NCBI RefSeq assembly: GCF_017873855.1
Contig: NZ_JAGGKR010000001.1
Span: 1,989,529 to 2,053,528, forward strand
Direction of reading: 5' to 3'
DNA: 64,000 nt
Source of the DNA: Methanolinea mesophila
GTDB taxonomy: Archaea > Halobacteriota > Methanomicrobia > Methanomicrobiales > Methanospirillaceae
Shown here: piece by piece, positions 17,790-27,064 of the stretch
How the letters are laid out: each line of letters opens with the position of its first letter
Position numbering within the stretch: position 1 is the first letter of the stretch
Notes under the pieces: model-generated
What the model was told of the DNA's origin: nothing
What the model saw: the letters and a program-made list of their open reading frames with translations, nothing else
Database searches by the model: none
Translations under genes and position numbers: made by a program

Positions 17790-19010
17790 GTGGTTCTCGG
17801 GCTGGTATTTCTTCTCATCGCGATCAGGCAGGTGGGAAGATACCGGTTCAGGATATGGCAGATCATGCTCTTCGGGGCAGTGATAGTCCTGATCACAGGA
17901 CAGATCAGTCCGGTCGAAGCGCTCGCTTCCATCAACCCGGAAGTTATGATCTTCCTGTTCGGGATGTTCGTAGTGGGCGGGGCGCTTGTTGAGAGCGGAT
18001 CTCTCTCCGCCATCGCCTATAGTATTTTCAGGCACGCCCGCACGGGAAACCAGCTGATCCTGTTTATCCTGTTCGGGCTTGGCTTTTTCTCTGCGGTGCT
18101 GATGAACGACACGATCGCCGTCATCGGGACCCCCCTGGTCCTCGCCCTTGCCGGGACGTTCGGGGTCTCCCCGAAGGGGACACTCCTCGCACTCTGCACC
18201 GCAATTACCATTGGCAGCATACCGAGCCCCATTGGGAACCCGCAGAATGTCCTGGTGGCGAGTTATGCGGGATTTGCCAATCCCTTCGTAACGTTCGCGG
18301 TATATCTCGCCATTCCCACCCTTATCAGCCTGGTTATCGCCTACCTTCTCCTGGGCCGCCTGTACCGGTTCTCATCCCCGGAGGAACAGGTGCAGATTTC
18401 GATCCCCGAAATAATAGACCCGGCTCTTGCCCGGCTGGCAAAGATCTCGCTGCTTCTTGTCTTCGGCCTGTCAGGAATGAATATACTGGCAGGATTCGGG
18501 ATATTTCCGTTTACATTCCCCCTCTCGCTCATCGCGGTCGTTGCGGCCCTCCCCGTCCTCCTGGGATCAGGGAAACGGTTCAGGATCCTCGCTTCGATAG
18601 ACTGGGGCACCCTCGTCTTTTTTGTGTCGATGTTTATCCTCATGGAGAGTGTGTACCTGTCGGGTATCATCCAGCAGTTCCTCACTTCGGGGACAATTAC
18701 CGGGATACCCGCAATATTCTGTTCGAGCGTCCTGGTGAGCCAGCTGGTCTCGAATGTTCCCTTCGTGGCGCTCTTCTACCCCCTCATCGCCGGGGCAGGA
18801 CTTCCCACCGCCCAGATCCTTGCGCTCGCAGCGGGGAGCACCCTCGCAGGGACCCTCACGATCCTCGGGGCGGCGAGCAACGTGATTGTGATCCAGAGCG
18901 CCGAACGTCATGGGATAGAACTTTCATTCTGGGAATTCCTGCGGCTGGGAATCCCCCTCACTGCCCTTTCCGGGGTGGTATACGTGATCTTCCTCCTGCT
19001 CTTCTCATGA
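17790..19010 (+). CDS. SLC13/ArsB-like anion permease
   Basis: The roughly 406-residue integral membrane protein has about ten helices of the ion-transporter superfamily. Conserved family stretches are NPEVMIFLFGMFVVGGALVESG in the first half, LMNDTIAVIGTPLVLALA, and SIPSPIGNPQNVLVAS, which corresponds to the (S/T)NxxT/ GNPQN re-entrant loop. The second half repeats the arrangement (VSNVPFVALFYPLI, ILGAASNVIVIQSAE). Substrates of the family include dicarboxylates, sulfate, arsenite and protons/sodium; none can be assigned. The only conventional start is GTG 17790, but it lies 25 bases from a GGAG site; an ATT at 17769 is better placed. Confidence 0.85.
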   Translation: MVLGLVFLLIAIRQVGRYRFRIWQIMLFGAVIVLITGQISPVEALASINPEVMIFLFGMFVVGGALVESGSLSAIAYSIFRHARTGNQLILFILFGLGFFSAVLMNDTIAVIGTPLVLALAGTFGVSPKGTLLALCTAITIGSIPSPIGNPQNVLVASYAGFANPFVTFAVYLAIPTLISLVIAYLLLGRLYRFSSPEEQVQISIPEIIDPALARLAKISLLLVFGLSGMNILAGFGIFPFTFPLSLIAVVAALPVLLGSGKRFRILASIDWGTLVFFVSMFILMESVYLSGIIQQFLTSGTITGIPAIFCSSVLVSQLVSNVPFVALFYPLIAGAGLPTAQILALAAGSTLAGTLTILGAASNVIVIQSAERHGIELSFWEFLRLGIPLTALSGVVYVIFLLLFS

Positions 19011-19156
19011 ACGGGAATGGATGAAAAAAGTTCACTTTCCTGGAAAAACCCTGTATTGGAGGAGTCGAGCCGATTCCCCCTTTGAAAACGACGTCACGCC
19101 CTATCCGTCCTCTGGTGCCAATGGCCGGCACTCGCCGATCATCGTGACCTGAACAA

Positions 19157-19750
19157 TCATGTGTGGAAAATGATGAACGGCCAGGTTGACGGCCGCATTA
19201 CCGGAAACGTGATCTTCTTCTCGTTGCTCTGGAACTTTTTTATCAGTTCTGCCGCGGACGACCCATGGTCCTGGAAGGAAGGGGATACCGGGGTGGGTGT
19301 CACCGTGGGAGTGACGGTCGGTACGGAAGTCGGGGGAATATAGATATAGCCGCTCCCGGAATCCGGCTTTTCAACGACAAGGACGGTGAGCAGGTAATTC
19401 CTGGCGACTCCCTCCTCGAAGGGCCTCTTATACTCACCACGAACTTCCTGGAGGCCGGGTGCGGCTGCCAGGTAGACCCATTCGTGTTGTCCCTCTGCAC
19501 CGAAACGATCGTTCTCGAGTTTAGTATAGGTATCATCTACGAGTTTCAGCCCGCTCGTTGCGTTCATCACCCAGCTGTACCCGGTCGACGGGTTTTCACT
19601 GAGTGTTACCGTGATCGTCGCGCCCTGCGAGACGGTCATGCTGTTCCGGGTCTCAAGTCCGACCCCCTGCAGGTCTGCGGCTGCAGCGGAGACGAAAAGC
19701 GATCCCAGCACCAGCAGGCCGGCCATCAGGAATATTGCACTTCTCTTCAT
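19157..19750 (-). CDS. Secreted chagasin-like (I42) cysteine-protease inhibitor
   Basis: A 197-residue protein with an N-terminal signal peptide (AIFLMAGLLVLGSLFVSAAAA). A chagasin-type immunoglobulin-like domain spans about residues 27-130: the inhibitory loop NPSTGYSW, the GxxGxHEWVYLAAAPG strand, and GEYKRPFEE (family RPWE). Chagasin-family proteins block papain-like cysteine proteases. A Thr/Pro-rich stalk (VPTVTPTVTPTPVSP) and a short tail follow. There is no C-terminal anchor. It probably acts outside the cell, against self or foreign proteases; the target is unknown. Confidence 0.85.
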   Translation of the reverse strand: MKRSAIFLMAGLLVLGSLFVSAAAADLQGVGLETRNSMTVSQGATITVTLSENPSTGYSWVMNATSGLKLVDDTYTKLENDRFGAEGQHEWVYLAAAPGLQEVRGEYKRPFEEGVARNYLLTVLVVEKPDSGSGYIYIPPTSVPTVTPTVTPTPVSPSFQDHGSSAAELIKKFQSNEKKITFPVMRPSTWPFIIFHT

Positions 19751-19954
19751 CTGAATCCTGCTCCCTAGTTCCGGTGAGTATCGTTCTCCGGTCTACCCCT
19801 GATTAATTATACTGATGGATCCGGTTCACAATACTCCTTGTTCCGGTTCAGCCGGATCTGTCCATGATACCCCGGTATTGCGCAATAATTAAGGATTAAG
19901 GAGTTTATGAAAAAGAAGGAATAAAGGCGGGTAATGTCCGGATGATGATATGAC

Positions 19955-22384
19955 ATGGCGGAGGAAAAAAAGAAGGTCGATCTCAAGATTTCGGGAATGC
20001 ACTGCGCGACATGTGCCATCACCGTTGAAAAAGCGGTGAAAGGGCTCGAAGAAGGTACGGATGCGAGTGTCAACTTCGGGACCGATACCGCCAGCGTGAC
20101 CTTCGATCCCGGCAAAGTCACTCTTTCGCAGATCGAGGATGCGGTCCGTGAATCGGGGTACGAAGTGCTCTACGAAGAAGCGACCATAAAGGTGGGCGGA
20201 ATGGTCTGCGCGACCTGCGTCCAGACCATCGAAGAGGCCCTCCGGGCTCTTCCGGGGGTTATCAGGGCGAACGTGAACCTCTCCACCGAGAAGGCGTATG
20301 TAGCCTACAACTCGTCGCTCACGAGCCTCGAAGATATGAAGGATGCCATAGAGTCGGCAGGATACCAGTACCTCGGGCTCGCTGATCTCCTCACCCAGGA
20401 GGCGGAAGAAAAGGCGAGGGCAAAAGACCTTTCCGGAAAGTTCCGCCGGTTCACGATCGGGTTTGCCGTCAGCATCCCCCTCTTCCTCCTGATGTACGTG
20501 TCCCTCCCCATATCGATGCAGGCTTTGGCCTATGCAGAACTCCTGGTGGCGACGCCGGTCTTCGTCTACGTGGCATCCCCCATATTCCGGGCGGCATGGA
20601 CCGCACTGAAGAACCGGACCCTGAACATGGACGTGATGTACGCGATGGGTACCGGTGTCGCCTACGTGGCGAGCGTGATGGGCACGTTCGGTATCGTGCT
20701 CACCACGGAGTTCATATTTTACGATACGGCGGTCATGCTGGCATCGTTCCTCATGCTGGGGAGATATCTCGAGGCCCGGGCGAAAGGGCGGACCTCTGAG
20801 GCGATTAAAAAGCTCATCGGGTTACGCCCGAAGACTGCAACAGTGATCTCCGACGAGGGAGAGCGGGAAGTTCCGGTCGAGGACGTCCAGGTGGGGGACC
20901 GGATTCTCGTCCACCCGGGAGAGAAGGTGCCGGTGGACGGGGAAGTCATCGCCGGTGAGAGTTATGTCGACGAGTCCATGATAACCGGAGAACCTGTTCC
21001 GGCCGCAAAGAAGAAAGGTTCCAAGGTTGTGGGAGGGACCCTGAACACCAATAGCGTGCTCACGTTCCGGGCCGAAAGGGTGGGAAAGGATACTGTGCTT
21101 GCGCAGATCATCGCCCTCGTCGAGGAGGCGCAGGGTTCACGCCCGCCGGTTCAGCGGATCGCGGACGTCGCGGTGACCTATTTCATCCCCACGGTGCTGA
21201 TAATCGCGGTCGGTGCGTTTCTCATATGGTACTTCGTCGCCGGGCAGACCCTTCTCTTTGCACTCACCGCCCTGATCTCGGTGCTGGTGGTCGCCTGCCC
21301 CTGTGCGCTCGGGCTTGCCACACCGACCGCGGTAACCGTAGGAGTAGGGAGAGGTGCTGAGCTGGGCATACTGGTAAAGAACGGGGAGGCGCTGGAGGTG
21401 GCGGACCGGCTTACCACCGTTCTTTTCGACAAGACCGGGACACTCACCCGGGGAAAACCGGAAATAACCGATATTATCCCGGAAGGGATGGATAAGGGAA
21501 CGCTCCTTGCGCTCGCGGCGAGCGTGGAGAGGAACTCCGGTCACCCCCTGGCGGAGGCGGTCGTACGTGCGGCGAAGGAACAGGGGCTCCCGCTCCATGA
21601 GAGCGTGCGCTTCGACACCCTCGCCGGGCTGGGAGTCAGGGCGGAGGTGCTCGGCGAGGAGGTCCTGATCGGGAACAGGGCACTGCTTGCAGAGAAGGGG
21701 ATACCGCTTCCGGCCGGCACGGATGCGTCGCTCGTGTCGCTCGAGAAAGATGGCAAGACAGGGATTATAATCGCGGTGGCCGGGATGGTCGCGGGAATCA
21801 TCGGGATCTCGGACATCCTTAAAGACCACAGCAGGGAGGCTGTAGACGGGCTCGCGAAGATGAAGATCCGGGTCGCCATGATCACCGGGGACAATGAAAA
21901 GACCGCCTCGGCCATTGCACGCCAGATTGGGATCGACAGGGTGATCGCGCAGGTACTGCCCCAGGACAAGGCGAACGAGGTGAAGCGTCTCCAGCAGAAG
22001 GGAGAGGTGGTGGCGTTCGTGGGCGACGGTATCAATGACGCCCCCGCCCTGGCACAGTCGGACGTAGGCATCGCCATCGGGAGCGGGACGGACGTCGCCA
22101 TAGAGACCGGTGATCTCGTCCTGATCAAGGACGATCCTCTCGATGCGGTGGCGGGGATCCAGCTCTCAAGGAAGGTGATGACAAGGATTAAACAAAATAT
22201 ATTCTGGGCATTCGCCTACAACACCGCCCTGATCCCGGTCGCGGCAGGGGCCCTCTATCCCTTCACCGGGTACACGTTCAAACCGGAGCTCGCCGCACTG
22301 GCGATGGCGATCAGCTCGGTGACAGTGATCTCGCTCTCCCTCCTGCTCAAAAAGTATATACCTCCGGCCAGGAAAGGTAGGTGA
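19955..22384 (+). CDS. copA: Copper-translocating P1B-type ATPase
   Basis: This 809-residue heavy-metal ATPase exports Cu(I). Two N-terminal HMA domains carry GMHCATC and GMVCATC. About eight membrane helices follow, with the transport-site [12 protein letters not shown]. The actuator loop has TGEPVPA, the phosphorylation motif is DKTGTLT, the nucleotide-binding HP is in SGHPLAEA, and the hinge is [14 protein letters not shown]. These mark the Cu+ (P1B-1) class. A YHS mini-protein gene begins 17 bases after its stop and is probably co-transcribed. AT-rich sequence upstream (about 19885-19925) could hold the promoter and a copper-responsive operator. Confidence 0.96.
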   Translation: MAEEKKKVDLKISGMHCATCAITVEKAVKGLEEGTDASVNFGTDTASVTFDPGKVTLSQIEDAVRESGYEVLYEEATIKVGGMVCATCVQTIEEALRALPGVIRANVNLSTEKAYVAYNSSLTSLEDMKDAIESAGYQYLGLADLLTQEAEEKARAKDLSGKFRRFTIGFAVSIPLFLLMYVSLPISMQALAYAELLVATPVFVYVASPIFRAAWTALKNRTLNMDVMYAMGTGVAYVASVMGTFGIVLTTEFIFYDTAVMLASFLMLGRYLEARAKGRTSEAIKKLIGLRPKTATVISDEGEREVPVEDVQVGDRILVHPGEKVPVDGEVIAGESYVDESMITGEPVPAAKKKGSKVVGGTLNTNSVLTFRAERVGKDTVLAQIIALVEEAQGSRPPVQRIADVAVTYFIPTVLIIAVGAFLIWYFVAGQTLLFALTALISVLVVACPCALGLATPTAVTVGVGRGAELGILVKNGEALEVADRLTTVLFDKTGTLTRGKPEITDIIPEGMDKGTLLALAASVERNSGHPLAEAVVRAAKEQGLPLHESVRFDTLAGLGVRAEVLGEEVLIGNRALLAEKGIPLPAGTDASLVSLEKDGKTGIIIAVAGMVAGIIGISDILKDHSREAVDGLAKMKIRVAMITGDNEKTASAIARQIGIDRVIAQVLPQDKANEVKRLQQKGEVVAFVGDGINDAPALAQSDVGIAIGSGTDVAIETGDLVLIKDDPLDAVAGIQLSRKVMTRIKQNIFWAFAYNTALIPVAAGALYPFTGYTFKPELAALAMAISSVTVISLSLLLKKYIPPARKGR

Positions 22385-22400
22385 CGAGGCGTATGCTGAA

Positions 22401-22541
22401 ATGGCCGTAGATCCGGTATGCAAAATGGAAGTAGACGAAAAGACCGCGAAGTTCAAGTCGGAGTACCAGGGAAAGACCTACTACTTCTGCGCTCCGGGGT
22501 GCAAGAAGCAGTTCGAAAAGGACCCGAAGAAGTACCTCTGA
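22401..22541 (+). CDS. YHS-domain metal-binding mini-protein
   Basis: A 46-residue gene, easily missed because of its size. The product is a complete YHS domain: DPVCKMEV at the start, YQGKTYYFCAPGCKKQFEKDP in the middle and end, with three cysteines in the family pattern CxxC-less D-P-V-C ... FC..xC. YHS domains often occur in copper and silver ATPases or next to them and are thought to bind metal. Here it follows copA by 17 bases, so it is most likely a metal chaperone or sensor for CopA. Confidence 0.88.
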   Translation: MAVDPVCKMEVDEKTAKFKSEYQGKTYYFCAPGCKKQFEKDPKKYL

Positions 22542-22682
22542 CCTCCAAACTTCTTCACACCCTTTTCCCGGGCTCCCTGCCCGTATCAGAACATCATCAC
22601 CGGGCTGGAACCGGGTGTCTTCCGTTCAATCGGTTACGATAGGTATTTTTGCCCGGGAGGGGATGATCTTCTCGGTTTTTCG

Positions 22683-23426
22683 ATGATTCAGCTACGCTGG
22701 CAGGTCAGGCTCGGGATTATCCTTGTCCTGGCGTCCCTGTCGATCTACATGGTAAAATTCCTGGTGCTGGGAGATCCCGAAAATACCTACTATTACGTCT
22801 TCAATGCGCTGGGATTCCTGCCCATCAACGTCCTGTTCGTGACCCTGATCCTGAACGAACTGCTGAGCATCCGGGCGAAGAGAGAACGGCTTGAGAAGCT
22901 GAACATGGTTATCGGTACGTTCTTCTCCGAGGTGGGGACCAACCTGCTGATGTACCTCTCGGACTGTGACCCGGATCTCGACCGGGTCCGTTCGATGCTC
23001 CTCGTCCGGAGTGACTGGTCGGAGGATGATTTCCGGCACCTGGCCGAGAGCCTGGGGAAGTACCAGTACCGGACCGACGCAGGAAGAGTCGATCTCCAGG
23101 CATTACATGCCTTCCTGCACGAACACCGGGATTTCCTGCTCCGCCTGCTCGAAAATCCGGTCCTGCTCGAACACCAGACCTTCACCGAACTGCTCAGGGC
23201 GGTGTTTCACCTCACCGAGGAACTGGAACGGAGAGAGCGTCTTGTCGGGCTTCCCGCAACTGACCTGACGCACCTGGAGGGGGACATAAACCGGGTCTAC
23301 CGGAACCTGGGTGGGCAGTGGGTCGCCTATATGAGGTACCTGAAGAACAATTACCCGTACCTCTTCTCACTGGCGATGAGGACCAATCCGTTCGACCGGA
23401 ATTCATCCGCGATAGTGGCGGCATGA
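22683..23426 (+). CDS. Membrane-anchored hypothetical protein, two N-terminal helices
   Basis: A 247-residue protein with two membrane helices near the N-terminus (LGIILVLASLSIYMVKFLVLG and FLPINVLFVTLILNELL). A charged alpha-helical cytosolic domain of about 180 residues follows (KRERLEKLNMVIGTFFSEVGTN, then many Leu/Arg/Glu helices ending in WVAYMRYLKNNYPYLFSLA). I recognise no catalytic motif. The architecture recalls uncharacterised membrane proteins seen widely in bacteria and archaea, but I cannot name a family. It sits between copA-YHS and ferritin; a link to metal homeostasis is only positional. Confidence 0.72.
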   Translation: MIQLRWQVRLGIILVLASLSIYMVKFLVLGDPENTYYYVFNALGFLPINVLFVTLILNELLSIRAKRERLEKLNMVIGTFFSEVGTNLLMYLSDCDPDLDRVRSMLLVRSDWSEDDFRHLAESLGKYQYRTDAGRVDLQALHAFLHEHRDFLLRLLENPVLLEHQTFTELLRAVFHLTEELERRERLVGLPATDLTHLEGDINRVYRNLGGQWVAYMRYLKNNYPYLFSLAMRTNPFDRNSSAIVAA

Positions 23427-23524
23427 AAAGAAATTCTCTCTCTTTTCTTCTCACCGGAAAAACACTGTTACGAAATTATTAAAAGAAAACAAGATACATA
23501 CGGTTGCGTAAAGGAGATTGTACT

Positions 23525-24013
23525 ATGTTGAAAAAGAGTGTCGAAGATGCCTTGAATAAACAGTTGAATGCCGAGTTATATTCATCGTATCTCTACCTTT
23601 CCATGTCGGCGTATTTTGAAGAAATACCCATGAAGGGCTTTGCAAAATGGTTGAGAATACAGGCGGAAGAGGAAAAAGCCCACGGGATGAAGTTCTACGA
23701 TTACATCATTGAGGCCCAGGGTACCGTGAAACTGACCAAGATCGATGCCCCGAAGACTTCATGGAAGTCTCCGCTCGATGCATTCGAGGAGGTTTACGCC
23801 CACGAACAGAAGGTCACCGGTATGATCAACAATCTCATGGACCTCGCCGTGAAGGAGAAGGACTATGCAACCCAGAACATGCTCCAATGGTTCGTGAAAG
23901 AGCAGGTCGAGGAAGAAGCGAACGCCAGCGAGATAGTGGCGAAGATCAAGATGATCGGTGAGCGGATCGGCCACCTCTTCTGCCTGGACCACGAGCTCGG
24001 TAAGAGAGAATAA
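23525..24013 (+). CDS. ftn: Non-heme ferritin
   Basis: The 162-residue four-helix ferritin has the usual ferroxidase ligands in order: the glutamate in LNAELYSSYLYLSMS, EEEKAHG in helix B, and QVEEEANASE in helix D. It oxidises Fe(II) and stores it as mineral in a 24-mer shell. The ATG at 23525 is chosen because AAAGGAG is correctly spaced before it; an upstream in-frame TTG would lie over that site. A T-run follows the stop and can act as a terminator. Methanogen ferritins protect against iron-driven oxidative stress. Confidence 0.95.
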   Translation: MLKKSVEDALNKQLNAELYSSYLYLSMSAYFEEIPMKGFAKWLRIQAEEEKAHGMKFYDYIIEAQGTVKLTKIDAPKTSWKSPLDAFEEVYAHEQKVTGMINNLMDLAVKEKDYATQNMLQWFVKEQVEEEANASEIVAKIKMIGERIGHLFCLDHELGKRE

Positions 24014-24091
24014 CTTCTTTTTTGTTACCGCGGGAAGAATACGGTTTTTTGGGCAAATCCCGGCATGTTCCGGGAGAGAGCATTGATAAAA

Positions 24092-25219
24092 ATGTCTGAA
24101 CGTTTCGGGGATGCACCATCCGAAGTATTTTTTGCCGATATCAGGGCACGGGCCCCGGGAGAAAACACGATCGGGCAGATCAGGAATCTCTTCGACCGGG
24201 CGGGTTTTCCCGCGGTTATCGCGAATTCGGCTCCCACGGCAATCAAGCTCCATTTCGGGGAGTGGGGTAACGATTCGTATATCAACCCGGTGTTCGTCAG
24301 GCAGGTGGTGGACAAGGTAAAACAATCGGGGGGGCGCCCGTTCCTCACCGATTCAAACACCCTTTACCGGGGGAGCAGGTCCAATGCGGTTGATCACCTG
24401 ATTACCGCCATCGAACACGGCTTCTGCTATTCGGTGGCGGGCGCCCCTCTTATCATCGCAGACGGGCTGACGGGGAAGAACCACCGCAGGGTCCGGGTCG
24501 AGGGAAATCACTTCACCTCCGTCCTCATATCTGCCGATATCGCAGAGGCCCCGTCTATGGTGGTGCTCTCACATTTCAAAGGGCACGAGGTGGCGGGTTT
24601 CGGCGGAGCGATCAAGAACCTGGCGATGGGCTGCGCCCCCCGGGCAGGCAAGCAACACCAGCATTCGGCGAGGCCGATGAACGTCGAAGGACATTGCGTA
24701 GGCTGCGGAAGGTGCATCGCGGTATGCCCGAGGCATGCAATCGACCTGGATGCAGGGGTGTCCCGCATACGAACGGAGGATTGTATCGGGTGCTTCGAAT
24801 GCATGACTGTCTGCCCGGAAGACGCCATCGACGTGGACTGGACCACGGAGATCCCTCTGTTCATCGAAAGGATGGTCGAATACGCCCTGGGTGCAGTGCA
24901 CAACAAGACGGGCAGGCTCGGCTTCATGAACTTCCTCATAGACATAACCCCTGACTGCGACTGCGTGCCCTGGAGCGATGCCGCAATCGTCCCCGATATC
25001 GGGATTCTCGCCTCGCGTGACCCGGTGGCGATCGATGCAGCAAGTTTCGACCTGGTGAATGCCAGCCGCGGGATCGAAGGTCCCTATCTTTCGAGGAACC
25101 TGGAGGAAGGTGCCGATAAGTTCAGGGGGATGAGAGCGCAGACCGATGCCTGCCGGCAGATCGCGTATGCCGAAAAACTCGGGCTTGGATCTTCGGACTA
25201 CCGCCTGGTAAGACTGTAA
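24092..25219 (+). CDS. DUF362 protein with two [4Fe-4S] ferredoxin motifs
   Basis: About 375 residues. The N-terminal and C-terminal parts form a DUF362 domain (AIKLHFGEWGND, LTDSNTLYRGSR, LSHFKGHEVAGFGGAIKNLAMG, and ASRDPVAIDAASFDLVN). Between them lie two clusters of the 2[4Fe-4S] ferredoxin type: CVGCGRCIAVCP and CIGCFECMTVCP. Such proteins are common in anaerobes; their electron-transfer partner is unknown. GGGAGAG lies upstream of ATG 24092; an earlier in-frame ATG at 24065 would add nine residues without conserved features. Confidence 0.88.
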   Translation: MSERFGDAPSEVFFADIRARAPGENTIGQIRNLFDRAGFPAVIANSAPTAIKLHFGEWGNDSYINPVFVRQVVDKVKQSGGRPFLTDSNTLYRGSRSNAVDHLITAIEHGFCYSVAGAPLIIADGLTGKNHRRVRVEGNHFTSVLISADIAEAPSMVVLSHFKGHEVAGFGGAIKNLAMGCAPRAGKQHQHSARPMNVEGHCVGCGRCIAVCPRHAIDLDAGVSRIRTEDCIGCFECMTVCPEDAIDVDWTTEIPLFIERMVEYALGAVHNKTGRLGFMNFLIDITPDCDCVPWSDAAIVPDIGILASRDPVAIDAASFDLVNASRGIEGPYLSRNLEEGADKFRGMRAQTDACRQIAYAEKLGLGSSDYRLVRL

Positions 25220-25313
25220 ACCTGGCGGTTTATTTGTTTTTTTTCTGTTTGGGGGTCGAATATTCCGCCGCCTATTGCATGATAGAAAGGTTTATAAAAT
25301 GGGGGAAGGCAAG

Positions 25314-25325
25314 CGCTTATAAGCG
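25314..25325. promoter_or_regulatory. Perfect 12-bp palindrome upstream of the glutamate-synthase-like gene
   Basis: CGCTTATAAGCG is its own reverse complement. It lies just before a TATA-like AATATAAAAC (25331-25340) and about 100 bases before the start codon. Position and symmetry suggest an operator for a dimeric regulator. Which regulator is unknown. Confidence 0.45.
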
Positions 25326-25348
25326 AGAGAAATATAAAACTATGTTGT

Positions 25349-25371
25349 GTTTGAGCAATTCCCGCTCAAAC
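25349..25371. promoter_or_regulatory. 8-bp inverted repeat in the leader of the glutamate-synthase-like gene
   Basis: GTTTGAGC and GCTCAAAC are perfect inverted repeats separated by AATTCCC. They lie between the TATA-like box and the start codon, so they could be an operator or a stem-loop in the 5' leader. Confidence 0.45.
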
Positions 25372-25420
25372 GGACTTCGATATTTTATTGAGGTCAATTT
25401 TAGAGCAAAGGAGAGAATCA

Positions 25421-27010
25421 ATGAATCTTCGACAGCCAAATGCCAATGAAGCGACCGGCACCGCAAACCGTTCGCGTGATGTGGCTCCCATGTCCGGGAT
25501 CTGTACCAGGTGCCTGGACGGATGCAAGGGGAGCTGTGAAATATGGCTTTCCACGTTCAGAGGGAGAGAAGTACTCTATCCGGGACCTTTTGGAGAGATA
25601 ACCGCCGGAGCGGACAAGAATTACCCGGTGGACTACTCACACCTGAATATCCAGGGATACGCGGTAGGTGCGAAAGGGCTCCCCGAGGGGACCGATATCG
25701 GGCCTGACACTGCCGTCTTTTATTCCGTGGACACCGAGACCGAGTACGGGTGGGACAAGAAGGTCAAGATGCGCCTGCCCATCTTCACCGGTGCACTTGG
25801 TTCCACCGACATTGCCCGTATAAACTGGGAGCACTTCGCCATCGGTGCGGCAATCTCGGGTATCACCATCGTCTGCGGAGAAAACGTGTGCGGGATCGAC
25901 CCCGGCCTTGTCCTGGACAACAACGGCAAAGTAACGAAATCGCCCGAGATGGACCGGAGGATCGACATCTACAAGAAATTCTGGGAAGGCTACGGCGAGA
26001 TGCTGGTCCAGATGAACGTGGAAGACACCCGTCTTGGCACGGCTGAATACGTTTCTTCAAAGCACAACCTCGAGACCATCGAACTCAAGTGGGGCCAGGG
26101 AGCCAAGTGTATCGGTGGCGAGATCAAGGTGCGTTCGCTGGACCGCGCCCAGGAACTGAAAAAGAGAGGATATATCGTTCTCCCCGATCCCACCCGGCCC
26201 GACATGCAGGCCGCATTCAAACAGGGAGCAATCAAGGAGTTCGAGCGGCATTCCCGTCTCGGGTTCGTGTCCAAGGAAGGCTTCCTGGAGGAGGTCGACA
26301 GGTTAAGGGGCATCGGGTTCAAGAGAGTGACCCTCAAGACCGGAGCGTACTCCGCAGTCGAACTCGCGATGGCAATCCGTTACTGCTCGGAGGCAAAGAT
26401 TGACCTGCTCACCATCGACGGTGCCCCCGGCGGAACCGGAATGAGCCCCTGGCCGATGATGAACGAGTGGGGTATCCCTACCTTCTATATCCAGTCCCTG
26501 GCCTACGAATATGCGGAACTGCTCAAGCGCAGGGGAATGAGGGTACCCGACCTGGCGATGGCGGGAGGCTTCTCGGACGAGCCCAATGTGTTCAAAGCGC
26601 TTGCAATGGGTGATCCCTACGTGAAAGCGGTTTGTATGGGCCGCGGTCTGATGATCCCCGGTATGGTCGGCAAGAACATCGAGAAATGGATCAAGAACGG
26701 GGAACTCCCGAAGACCGTTTCCAAGTACGGAAGTGTGCCGGAAGAGATCTTCGTCACCTGGGAAGAGCTCAAAGAGAAGTACGGGTCCAAGTTCAAGGAG
26801 ATCCCCATGGGTGCAATCGGCATTTACACCTATGCCCAGAAGTTCAGGACCGGCCTCCAGCAGATCATGGCCGGCAGCAGGAACTTCTCCCTGTCCTCCA
26901 TCTCGAGGAACGACCTGATGGCACTCACCGAGGACGCATCCCGCATCTCCGGCATCCCCTACGTGATGGATGCCTACGCGGACGACGCGCTCACGGTGCT
27001 GTTGGATTAA
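25421..27010 (+). CDS. FMN-binding glutamate-synthase-like protein with N-terminal Cys cluster
   Basis: A 529-residue TIM-barrel protein of the glutamate synthase central/FMN-binding family. Typical stretches are GQGAKCIGGEIK (family GQGAKPGxGG), IDLLTIDGAPGGTGMSPWPMMNEWGIPT, and MAGGFSDEPNVFKALAMG. The N-terminus carries CTRCLDGCKGSCE, four closely spaced cysteines that could hold an iron-sulfur cluster. The cysteine-rich 3Fe-4S signature after the FMN region in bacterial GltB is not visible; the corresponding place reads AVCMGRGLMIPGMVG. There is no amidotransferase domain. It may make glutamate from free ammonia or do different chemistry. ATG 25421 follows AAAGGAGA. A hairpin plus T-run terminates it. 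Confidence 0.85.
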   Translation: MNLRQPNANEATGTANRSRDVAPMSGICTRCLDGCKGSCEIWLSTFRGREVLYPGPFGEITAGADKNYPVDYSHLNIQGYAVGAKGLPEGTDIGPDTAVFYSVDTETEYGWDKKVKMRLPIFTGALGSTDIARINWEHFAIGAAISGITIVCGENVCGIDPGLVLDNNGKVTKSPEMDRRIDIYKKFWEGYGEMLVQMNVEDTRLGTAEYVSSKHNLETIELKWGQGAKCIGGEIKVRSLDRAQELKKRGYIVLPDPTRPDMQAAFKQGAIKEFERHSRLGFVSKEGFLEEVDRLRGIGFKRVTLKTGAYSAVELAMAIRYCSEAKIDLLTIDGAPGGTGMSPWPMMNEWGIPTFYIQSLAYEYAELLKRRGMRVPDLAMAGGFSDEPNVFKALAMGDPYVKAVCMGRGLMIPGMVGKNIEKWIKNGELPKTVSKYGSVPEEIFVTWEELKEKYGSKFKEIPMGAIGIYTYAQKFRTGLQQIMAGSRNFSLSSISRNDLMALTEDASRISGIPYVMDAYADDALTVLLD

Positions 27011-27041
27011 TCCACGGACCGGAGTTACCGATACGACACCG

Positions 27042-27064
27042 GGAGGGGTTCCCCCCTCCTTTTT
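27042..27064 (+). terminator. Hairpin-T terminator after the glutamate-synthase-like gene
   Basis: GGAGGGG pairs with CCCCTCC over a four-base loop and is followed at once by five T. It begins 31 bases after the stop codon. This looks like a bacterial-style intrinsic terminator. Confidence 0.65.

Noticed and set aside
16971-18035. Minus-strand 354-codon frame opposite arfC and the permease
   Set aside because: Antisense to two genes with clear motifs; its product is an Asp/His/Pro-rich shadow.
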